DNA from: Prevotella sp.
Lineage (GTDB): Bacteria; Bacteroidota; Bacteroidia; Bacteroidales; Bacteroidaceae
DNA length: 64,000 nt
Assembly: GCA_016287755.1 (NCBI GenBank)
Contig: JAEEWT010000004.1
Location: forward strand, 1 to 64,000
Direction of reading: 5' to 3'
Notes under the pieces: model-generated
Told to the model about the DNA's origin: nothing
The model's input: the letters and a program-made list of their open reading frames with translations, nothing else
Database searches by the model: none
Shown here: positions 40,429-48,659 of the stretch, one piece after another
How the letters are laid out: every line of letters begins with the position of its first letter
Position numbering within the stretch: the stretch's first letter is position 1
Program-made: the position numbers and the translations under genes

Positions 40429-41868
40429 ATGGCAGATTCTAATTTGCAGCGCAGTGTGACCACTGCTACCGCCAGAAGACTGGCGACCACTACCAAGACA
40501 GCCCCGCAGATGGGCTCGATCACTCCAAGACTGTTGTTGAAACTCCTGCCTTGGGTGCAGGTGTCTGGTGGAACGTTCCGTGTGAACCGCACGAAGGTGG
40601 AACTTCGCAAGAACGACCGCCTGCCTATCCAGTATGTGGATGGCGTACCCTCGTTTACAGCGAAGAACCTGAAGGCTATCCCGCTGTTCTCGGAATTCGA
40701 TGACGAGATCTTGAACCGTCTGATTAGCTCTTTCGAGACGAAGGAGGTTGATGTTGACAACCTGTTCGTGGAGGAAGGTAAGGACAAGCAGCGCTTCTTT
40801 ATCGTGGCGAGCGGTCAGGCTGAGGTAATCAGCAAGGGTCCTCATGGTGAAGAACTACGGATAGCACTGCTGGGCGACGGTGAGTACTTCGGCGAGGCCG
40901 ACCTGCTGGACGAGCAGGAATCGACGGTGAGCGTCCGTGCCATCACGCCAACGGTGTTCCTCGGTCTGAAACTGAAGGAACTCATCAAGTTCATCAAAGA
41001 GGTGCCTGATTTCCGCGAGATCTTCAACAAGGCGGTTGACAAGCAGCTGCGCCTGAAGGCTTCGGTGAATGACAACGGTGAGAAGCACATCGATCTGGTG
41101 AGCGGTCATGAGGAGGATAATATCATTCCCGAGACCTATATCGACTATGAGGAGAATCCTACGGAGTATCCGCTGAATACACTGCAGACCGTTGTACGTG
41201 TGCATACCCGTGTGAGCGATCTTTACAATAATCCTTATAACCAGTTGGAAGAGCAGTTACGCCTGTCGATCGAGAGTATCAAGGAACGTCAGGAGTGGGA
41301 GCTCATCAACAATAAGAAGTTCGGCTTACTGGCTGCTGCCAATCCTGCCTATCGTATCACTACGCGCTATGGTGCGCCCACGCCTGATGATCTCGACGAG
41401 CTGTTGAGTCTTGTATGGAAGGAACCTGCTTTCTTCATAGCCCATCCGCGTGCCATCGCTGCTTTTGAGCGTGAGTGTACATGGCGCGGTGTACCGCCTG
41501 TAACCACCGATCTCTTCGGTACGAAGGTGATCTTGTGGCGCGGTGTACCCCTGATACCATCCGACAAGGTGGAGGTGGAAGGACAGTACCTGACTGGTCG
41601 TGGTGTTGGTACAACGAAGATCATCCTTGTGCGTACCGGTGAGCAGAACCAAGGTGTTGTCGGTCTGCATCAGAGTGGCATCCCAGGTGAGATTGCTCCG
41701 TCGCTCTCCGCCCGTCTGATGGGTCTTGACAAGTTCGGTGTGGCCTCTTACCTGCTCACGAAATACTTCTCACTGGCTGCTCTCACCGATGACGCCATCG
41801 CCGTGTTGGAGAATGTGGAAGTGGGATATTATCACGACTATCAGCATAGAAACAAGGTGGAGAAGTAA
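40429..41868 (+). CDS. Family 2 encapsulin shell protein (SrpI-like) with inserted cyclic-nucleotide-binding-like domain
   Basis: SrpI-like ITPRLLLKLLPWVQV, FRVNR, YIDYEENPTEYPLNTLQTVVRVHTRVSDLYNNPYNQLEEQLRLSIESIKERQEWELINN, RYGAPTPDDLDELLSLVWKEPAFFIAHPRAIAAF; CNB-like insert GDGEYFGEADLLDEQE. Confidence 0.93.
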   Translation: MADSNLQRSVTTATARRLATTTKTAPQMGSITPRLLLKLLPWVQVSGGTFRVNRTKVELRKNDRLPIQYVDGVPSFTAKNLKAIPLFSEFDDEILNRLISSFETKEVDVDNLFVEEGKDKQRFFIVASGQAEVISKGPHGEELRIALLGDGEYFGEADLLDEQESTVSVRAITPTVFLGLKLKELIKFIKEVPDFREIFNKAVDKQLRLKASVNDNGEKHIDLVSGHEEDNIIPETYIDYEENPTEYPLNTLQTVVRVHTRVSDLYNNPYNQLEEQLRLSIESIKERQEWELINNKKFGLLAAANPAYRITTRYGAPTPDDLDELLSLVWKEPAFFIAHPRAIAAFERECTWRGVPPVTTDLFGTKVILWRGVPLIPSDKVEVEGQYLTGRGVGTTKIILVRTGEQNQGVVGLHQSGIPGEIAPSLSARLMGLDKFGVASYLLTKYFSLAALTDDAIAVLENVEVGYYHDYQHRNKVEK

Positions 41869-41919
41869 AAAGACTCTCCACCAATCCCTCCCTGCGTGGG
41901 AGGGGAGTAAATACCTTTT

Positions 41920-43461
41920 TTGAATATGATAGATATACAGAATATTGACGGTTACGGCATTCAAGACCCTGGCTTCGATTTATTGCGACAAGTGGCTCAA
42001 AAGTACTGTCCGGAAGAGTTGCAGCAGGTACGAAAGGAGGTTGTTCCCGACGAAGCGCTCGATCTCTCGTCGCTGACTGGTATTCTCCAGTCTTTTGCTA
42101 GTGCGGATCTGAAATCCCCTTCTTGGGCACCAAGCACACTCCCATCCCATCCAGGGGAGGGACAAGGGGAAGGGTCTTCTCTTGGTATCCGTCCCTTCGG
42201 AGAGCGTGAGCTTTCCTCTCTTCATTATGAGGAGACTGATACGCTGAACTCGGAGCAGATCAAGAAGGATTTCCCCATACTGCGGCAGAAGGTGAACGGG
42301 CATGACCTCGTATGGCTCGACAACGGGGCCACCACACAGAAACCGTTGCAGGTGATCGACAAGATCTCGGATTACTATAAGAACTACAATTCGAATATTC
42401 ACCGTGGAGCCCACACGCTGGCTGCCCGTGCTACCGATGCCTACGAGGAGGCTCGCGAAAAGGTGCAACGCTTTATCAATGCTGCCACCAGCGAGGAGAT
42501 CATCTTCGTACGGGGTACCACCGAGGGTATCAACCTGGTGGCGCAGACCTACGGACGACAGTTCCTCACTCCTGGTGACGAGGTCATCGTATCAGAGTTG
42601 GATCATCATGCCAATATCGTGCCCTGGCAGCAGGTGTGCCATGAGAAAGGCTGTACGCTGAAAGCGATTCCTACTGATAAGAACGGCGACCTGGTGCTCT
42701 CGGAGTTCGAACGACTGATCACCCCGCGTACGCGCTTTGTCAGCGTAGGACATGTGAACAACACCTACGGTACCATCAACGATGTGAAGCGAATCATCGA
42801 TATTGCCCATGGACATCATATCCCTGTACTTATCGACGGCGCACAGTCGATTGCCCATACACCTGTTGACGTACAGCAGCTGGGAGCCGACTTCTTCGTG
42901 TTCTCTGGTCATAAGATCTATGGACCCAATGGTATCGGCGTGGTGTATGGACGCAAGGATCTGCTCGATAAGATGCAACCGTGGCAGGGCGGTGGTAACA
43001 TGATCAAGGATGTGACCATCGAACGTACGGAGTATAACGTACCACCTGCTCGTTTCGAGGCTGGCACGCCCAATGTGGCCGATGCCATCGGACTTGGTGC
43101 CGCTTTGGATTATGTGAGTCATCTCGGTATCCGAAATATTGAGCACCATGAGCACCAACTGACGGAATATGCCCGTGAGCAGCTTTCCCAGATCAAGGGA
43201 CTTACACTTATAGGAAATCCCAAGAACCGTGTGTCGGTGGTGAGCTTCGTCCTCGATGGTATTCCTGTGCCTGAGACAGGAACACTGCTCGACAAGGAGG
43301 GTATCGCCGTGCGTGCCGGTCATCACTGTGCCCAGCCTGCTCTTCGAGCCCTCGGCTATGAGATGAGCGTTCGTCCTACCTTCGCTCTGTACAATACCCG
43401 TGAGGACGTGGACCGACTGGTGATAGCGGTGAGGAAGATCATAGGTGATAACAAACGATGA
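41920..43461 (+). CDS. Class II (SufS-like) cysteine desulfurase with ~110-aa N-terminal extension, probable encapsulin cargo
   Basis: PLP Lys FFVFSGHKIYGPNG; catalytic RAGHHCAQP; domain starts near IKKDFPILRQKVNGHDLVWLDNGATTQKP. Confidence 0.93.
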   Translation: MNMIDIQNIDGYGIQDPGFDLLRQVAQKYCPEELQQVRKEVVPDEALDLSSLTGILQSFASADLKSPSWAPSTLPSHPGEGQGEGSSLGIRPFGERELSSLHYEETDTLNSEQIKKDFPILRQKVNGHDLVWLDNGATTQKPLQVIDKISDYYKNYNSNIHRGAHTLAARATDAYEEAREKVQRFINAATSEEIIFVRGTTEGINLVAQTYGRQFLTPGDEVIVSELDHHANIVPWQQVCHEKGCTLKAIPTDKNGDLVLSEFERLITPRTRFVSVGHVNNTYGTINDVKRIIDIAHGHHIPVLIDGAQSIAHTPVDVQQLGADFFVFSGHKIYGPNGIGVVYGRKDLLDKMQPWQGGGNMIKDVTIERTEYNVPPARFEAGTPNVADAIGLGAALDYVSHLGIRNIEHHEHQLTEYAREQLSQIKGLTLIGNPKNRVSVVSFVLDGIPVPETGTLLDKEGIAVRAGHHCAQPALRALGYEMSVRPTFALYNTREDVDRLVIAVRKIIGDNKR

Positions 43462-43471
43462 ATGATGATTC

Positions 43472-44704
43472 ATGAAATACGAAACAAAAGTATTAAACAC
43501 AAAATACCAGAAGCCTGACGCCTATGGGGCGCTGTCGATGCCTGTCTATTATACGGCAGCATTCGAGTTCCCCTCGGCTAAGGCGATGAGCGATGCTTTC
43601 TGCGGACGCACCGTGGCACCGTCGTATGCCCGCATCGCCAATCCCACGACAACCTATCTGGAGGAGCGTGTCCGACAGATCACGGGGGCTGCGAGCGTGA
43701 CGGCACTGAATACGGGTATGGCGGCCATCGCCTATGCCTTGACGGCTGTGAGCGGGGCAGGACTGAACATCGTGGCGTCTAAACATCTTTTTGGTAATAG
43801 CGTCTCGCTGATTCGTGACACGTTGGGTAGCTTCGGCGTGGAACCTCGGTTTGCCGACTTTACGAAACCGGAGGAGGTGGAGGCGCTGATTGACGATAAG
43901 ACGGTCGCATTGTTTTTCGAGATCATCACTAATCCGCAGTTGTTCGTGGCGGATATTCGTAAGCTGTCGGAGATAGCTCATCAGGCTGGTGTACCGCTGA
44001 TTGCCGATACAACCATCGTACCGTTTCCTGCCTTTCGGGCAAGCGATTTTGGCGTAGATATCGAGGTGGTATCGAGTACGAAGTACATCTCTGGCGGTGG
44101 CACAGGCTTAGGCGGTCTGCTCATCGACTACGGTAGGTTCGACTGGTCGCAGCATCCGTCGCCTGCCTTGTTGGCTCGTACCAAGAAGGTGGGGAAGAAA
44201 CTGGCGTTTACGGCTCGGGTGAAGACCGAACTGGTGACGAATCTCGGTGCACTGATGACACCGCAGGTGGCATACATGGAAACACTCGGTCTTGATACGC
44301 TCGACATCCGTTTCCGTCGTCAGGCAGAAACGACGTTGTGGCTGGCACGTCAGTGTCAGGAACTCCCTGAGATCAAACGGGTGAACTACACTGGCTTGGA
44401 GGATAATCCCTTCTACGCATTGTCGAAGGCACAGTTCGGTCCGCTGCCAGGGGCTGTCTTCACCATCGACCTTGCTTCGAAGGATGCAGCCTTTGCGTTC
44501 ATCGACAAGCTGCAGATCATCCGTCGTGCCACGAATCTCTTCGATCGTAAGTCGTTGGCCATTCATCCAGCCTCCACCATTTTCGGTCTTTTCACAGCCG
44601 AACAATGTGCCGAGATGTCTGTGCTTGACACCACGGTAAGATTGAGCATCGGTCTGGAAGACGGTGAAGATCTTCTGGAGGATATCAAGCAAGCTTTAGA
44701 ATAA
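43472..44704 (+). CDS. MetY/Cys-Met-metabolism PLP-dependent enzyme
   Basis: STKYISGGGTGLGGLLID; trans-sulfuration enzyme fold; starts 10 nt after the desulfurase. Confidence 0.85.
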   Translation: MKYETKVLNTKYQKPDAYGALSMPVYYTAAFEFPSAKAMSDAFCGRTVAPSYARIANPTTTYLEERVRQITGAASVTALNTGMAAIAYALTAVSGAGLNIVASKHLFGNSVSLIRDTLGSFGVEPRFADFTKPEEVEALIDDKTVALFFEIITNPQLFVADIRKLSEIAHQAGVPLIADTTIVPFPAFRASDFGVDIEVVSSTKYISGGGTGLGGLLIDYGRFDWSQHPSPALLARTKKVGKKLAFTARVKTELVTNLGALMTPQVAYMETLGLDTLDIRFRRQAETTLWLARQCQELPEIKRVNYTGLEDNPFYALSKAQFGPLPGAVFTIDLASKDAAFAFIDKLQIIRRATNLFDRKSLAIHPASTIFGLFTAEQCAEMSVLDTTVRLSIGLEDGEDLLEDIKQALE

Positions 44705-44710
44705 GGTCGT

Positions 44711-44813
44711 AAAACCTATGGTTTTGGGACGCAATACCTATGGTTTCAGACTGCAATACCTATGGTTTTAAGACGCAATACCTATGGTTTTGGAAGCTAA
44801 AACCTATGCTTTT
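44711..44813. repeat. Five AAWACCTATGGTTTT-type palindromes at exact 22-bp period
   Basis: Units at 44711, 44733, 44755, 44777 and 44799; 7-bp spacers. Confidence 0.93.
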
Positions 44814-44941
44814 AGAGTGAGCATTGTTTTACAAATTTCCTGCTATAGGTATTGTTGTTTTCCAAATTATTCGTACCTTTGCAGCGTGATTTAGTCACAC
44901 GGAAGATTAGAAAAAAACGTATTTGAATATTATTTATAACA

Positions 44942-45652
44942 ATGAAAGAAAAGATTGTTTTAGTAACAGGTGCCAACAAAGGCATAGGATTTGGCATCGC
45001 CAAGCATCTCGGAAAGAGTGGTTGGCAGGTGATTATCGGTGCACGCGACCGACGTCGTGCCGAGAAGGCTATCAATGAATTGAAGTCAGTTGGTGTCAAC
45101 ATACTGGGTTGGGTGAATATCGAATTGCGTGATCTCGACAGTATCAAGAAAGCCACCGAGGAGATCAATGAGCAATACCCGGGGTTGTCACTTTTGGTGA
45201 ACAATGCAGGTATTCCCGGTGACATGAGTGTAGACAGTCTGCACACAGAGGTCAGCGATATCAGGGAAACGCTCGATGTGAACTTCATCGGAACCTTCGC
45301 CCTTACCAAGGCGCTGATACCCTTGCTTACCAAGAACGAGGGTCGTATTGTCAATGTAACTGTACCTTCAGAGATCAGTCCTTACTGGCACCCGTTGGCC
45401 TATGTAGCCAGTAAGGCGGCACAGAATGCCATGGTGGGTGTGATGGCCATCGAGTTCCAGCAGAGCAACACCCCGCTGGAGATCTTCACTGTTCACCCAG
45501 GACCTACTACCACCGATTTGAACGGTAATATGGCACTGCCCGGTTTCCATGACATAGAAACCGTAGGACAGAAGATGGCCGAACTCATCAACGATGGTCA
45601 GAACCACCAGGGTGAGTTCATTGAACTCTATCCGATTGTAAAAGAAGATTAG
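44942..45652 (+). CDS. Short-chain dehydrogenase/reductase
   Basis: VTGANKGIGFGIAKHLG, NNAG; catalytic YVASK. Confidence 0.9.
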   Translation: MKEKIVLVTGANKGIGFGIAKHLGKSGWQVIIGARDRRRAEKAINELKSVGVNILGWVNIELRDLDSIKKATEEINEQYPGLSLLVNNAGIPGDMSVDSLHTEVSDIRETLDVNFIGTFALTKALIPLLTKNEGRIVNVTVPSEISPYWHPLAYVASKAAQNAMVGVMAIEFQQSNTPLEIFTVHPGPTTTDLNGNMALPGFHDIETVGQKMAELINDGQNHQGEFIELYPIVKED

Positions 45653-46290
45653 ATATAAAACTCTGACGGATCGATCAACCCCGCACGAAGCGCGTACTTT
45701 ACCGCTTCGTGCGCTGTGTTTATACCCAGTTTGCGGAAGATGTTCTTACGATGGGTGGTGATGGTGTGGATACTTGAGAAACGCTCAGCAGCAATCTCTT
45801 TGGTAGTCTTACCCTGTGCAATTGCCTTCACGATCTCCGTCTCGGTCTGTGTAAGCAGGTCGGGCTTTTCCTCTTCCTGTTGCTGGGTAATGATAGCCTC
45901 GAGCGCCCGCTGACTGAGGTAGCGGGTGTGGTTCCCCACAGCTTGAAGCGCTTCGCGAATCTCACTCATAGGACCGTCTTTGAAGGCGACGCTGAACTGA
46001 TGGGATGAGTAAACCACACGACGGATGAACTGAGGTGTCAGTTCGTCGCTGATAAGAAGCCAGTCAGACAGGTTAAACCGCTCGGCAATAATCAGGAGCT
46101 GATCCTCGTCGGCGAAGTCGAACAACGTATAGTCGAGCAGCACGGCGGCACTCTCATGCTCCCTGAGCAGGTCAACAAGTCCTGACCTGTCAAAAGCACG
46201 GTAGATCACATTCTCTTCATCTTTCCGAAGAAGACTCTCCAGTGCAAACCGTGTGAGTTCCTGGTTGTCAGCAATGATGTACTTTCTCAT
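45649..46290 (-). CDS. LuxR-family response-regulator-like protein
   Basis: REC-like N-terminus; LTQTETEIVKAIAQGKTTKEIAAERFSSIHTITTHRKNI. Confidence 0.87.
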   Translation of the reverse strand: MRKYIIADNQELTRFALESLLRKDEENVIYRAFDRSGLVDLLREHESAAVLLDYTLFDFADEDQLLIIAERFNLSDWLLISDELTPQFIRRVVYSSHQFSVAFKDGPMSEIREALQAVGNHTRYLSQRALEAIITQQQEEEKPDLLTQTETEIVKAIAQGKTTKEIAAERFSSIHTITTHRKNIFRKLGINTAHEAVKYALRAGLIDPSEFYI

Positions 46291-46422
46291 AAGCGACGGT
46301 TTTAGGGTGCGAAGGTACGAAAATTCAGGTAATCTGCCAAATCCAATGCGAACTTTGACAGATTACCCTTATTATTCTTAATTTTCCAACTTCAATTCTT
46401 CAATTCTTGAATTCTTCCATTC

Positions 46423-47715
46423 TTAAATCTTCTCCAGCGCCTGTGCCAGATCGTCGATGATGTCATCAATATGCTCTGTACCGATGCTCAGACGGATGGT
46501 TGACGGTGTGATGTGCTGCTCAGCCAGTTCCTCGGGTGAGAGCTGTGAGTGGGTAGTGGTGTAGGGATGGATCACCAGACTCTTCACATCAGCCACGTTT
46601 GCCAGCAGTGAGAAGATCTGTAGTGCATCGATGAATTTCCAGGCCTCTTCCTGACCGCCCTTGATCTCGAAGGTGAAGATGCTACCGGCACCATTGGGGA
46701 AGTACTTCTTGTAGAGCTGATGGTCGCGATGACTCTCCAGGGCTGGATGGTTCACCTTTGCCACCTTCGGGTGCTTGGCAAGGAAATCAACCACCTTCAG
46801 GGCATTCTCCACATGACGCTCCACGCGCAGACTCAGTGTCTCAACACCCTGCAAGAGGATGAAGGCGTTGAAGGGAGAGATGGCAGCACCGGTATCGCGA
46901 AGGATGACGGCACGGATACGGGTAACGTAAGCGGCTGCACCAACAGCATCTGCGAACACGATACCATGGTAGGATGGATCCGGCTTAGCCAGGGTGGGGA
47001 ACTTATCGGGATTAGCCTTCCAGTCGAACTTTCCACCATCTACGATGACACCACCCAGAGAAGAACCATGACCACCCAGGAATTTGGTGGCAGAATGTAC
47101 CACGATGTCAGCACCATGCTCCAGGGGTCGGATGAGATAAGGTGTACCGAACGTGTTATCTACGATAAACGGAATACCGTGCTTGTGGGCCACGGCAGCC
47201 ACGCCTTCGAGGTCGAGCACATCAGAATTCGGATTACCGAATGTCTCTGCGTACACCACTTTGGTATTGGGCTTGATGGCAGCTTCAAGTGCATCAAGGT
47301 CGTTTACATTGATAATGGTATTACTGATACCCTGTGTGGCCAGCGTATGGGTGATGAGGTTATAGGAACCGCCATAAAGGTTGTCGGCAGCTACGATATG
47401 ATCACCCGCCTGCACAATGTTCTGCAGGGCATAGGTAATGGCAGCAGCACCAGAGGCAACAGCCAGACCGGCCACACCACCCTCAAGAGCAGCCACACGA
47501 TCCTCGAACACACCCTGTGTAGAGTTGGTCAGACGACCGTAGATATTACCTGCATCACGAAGACCGAAACGGTCGGCTGCATGCTGTGAGTTACGGAACA
47601 CATAGCTGGTGGTCTGGTAGATAGGCACCGCACGTGCATCGGTTGCGGGGTCAGCCTGCTCTTGGCCTACATGAAGTTGCAGTGTCTCAAAACGATAATT
47701 TTTCTTTGTACTCAT
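46423..47715 (-). CDS. metY: O-acetylhomoserine sulfhydrylase-like enzyme
   Basis: FETLQLHVGQEQADPATDARAVPIYQTTSYVF; HSATKFLGGHGSSLGG. Confidence 0.92.
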   Translation of the reverse strand: MSTKKNYRFETLQLHVGQEQADPATDARAVPIYQTTSYVFRNSQHAADRFGLRDAGNIYGRLTNSTQGVFEDRVAALEGGVAGLAVASGAAAITYALQNIVQAGDHIVAADNLYGGSYNLITHTLATQGISNTIINVNDLDALEAAIKPNTKVVYAETFGNPNSDVLDLEGVAAVAHKHGIPFIVDNTFGTPYLIRPLEHGADIVVHSATKFLGGHGSSLGGVIVDGGKFDWKANPDKFPTLAKPDPSYHGIVFADAVGAAAYVTRIRAVILRDTGAAISPFNAFILLQGVETLSLRVERHVENALKVVDFLAKHPKVAKVNHPALESHRDHQLYKKYFPNGAGSIFTFEIKGGQEEAWKFIDALQIFSLLANVADVKSLVIHPYTTTHSQLSPEELAEQHITPSTIRLSIGTEHIDDIIDDLAQALEKI

Positions 47716-48002
47716 AATCTTATCCTTTCTTTAATTATTTGTTTTATTATTTTTATTTATGTTCTTTTGTCCTTTTGTCTAAAAACATGTCCTTCTGTCT
47801 AAACACGTTCTTATATCATTTCGACGGTGCAAAGTTACGGACTTTAGGGATATCTTCCAAATATCTATTGATTATTGGAAGATATATCTAAATCCGTATT
47901 CTAAAAAGAATGATTTTCTTAATACCCCTTTCTGACACTCCATGTAAAAGAAAAATATTCTTTTCCTTCGCTAAGTCGGAATAAAATCGTACCTTTGTAG
48001 CC

Positions 48003-48638
48003 ATGAAAGATTCCGTTTTGATTCTAAGTGGTGGTATGGATAGCACCACCTTATTATATGATATGCGTGAGCGTATCGCCCTTGCCGTGTCGTTCGACTA
48101 CGGTAGTAACCATAATGCGAAGGAGATTCCCTTTGCCCGTTGGCATTGTGAGCAGTTGGGCATCCGTCATATCGTGATTGAACTGGGCTTCATGCATCAG
48201 TATTTCAAGAGTTCCCTGCTGGAAGGGGCAGATGCGATACCCGAAGGACAATATGCTGACGATAATATCACCTCTACGGTCGTTCCCTTCCGTAATGGTA
48301 TCATGCTCTCGATAGCAGCTGGAATAGCCGAGAGTAATGGGTTGAAGTATGTGATGATGGCTAATCACGGAGGTGACCATACCGTCTATCCCGACTGTCG
48401 TCCGGCATTTGTGGAGGCGATGAGTGCAGCCACCAAGGCCGGTACGTTCCCCGGTATCGAGGTGCTTGCACCCTATACGAACATCAGTAAGATTGATATT
48501 GCCAAGAAAGGAAAGGCGCTGGGAATAGACTACTCCAAGACGTGGAGTTGCTATAAAGGTGGTGATGTGCCTTGTGGGAAGTGTGCCACCTGTATTGAAC
48601 GCGAAGAGGCGTTACGCGAAGCTGGAATCATACAATAA
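48003..48638 (+). CDS. queC: 7-cyano-7-deazaguanine synthase
   Basis: LSGGMDSTTLLY; CYKGGDVPCGKCATCIERE. Confidence 0.95.
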   Translation: MKDSVLILSGGMDSTTLLYDMRERIALAVSFDYGSNHNAKEIPFARWHCEQLGIRHIVIELGFMHQYFKSSLLEGADAIPEGQYADDNITSTVVPFRNGIMLSIAAGIAESNGLKYVMMANHGGDHTVYPDCRPAFVEAMSAATKAGTFPGIEVLAPYTNISKIDIAKKGKALGIDYSKTWSCYKGGDVPCGKCATCIEREEALREAGIIQ

Positions 48639-48659
48639 CATAATAAAAACAATTAACTT

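Noticed and set aside
44711-44813. Possible mini CRISPR array
   Set aside because: Repeat units are only 15 bp, spacers only 7 bp and similar to each other, and no cas genes are present. It fits a tandem palindrome array instead.
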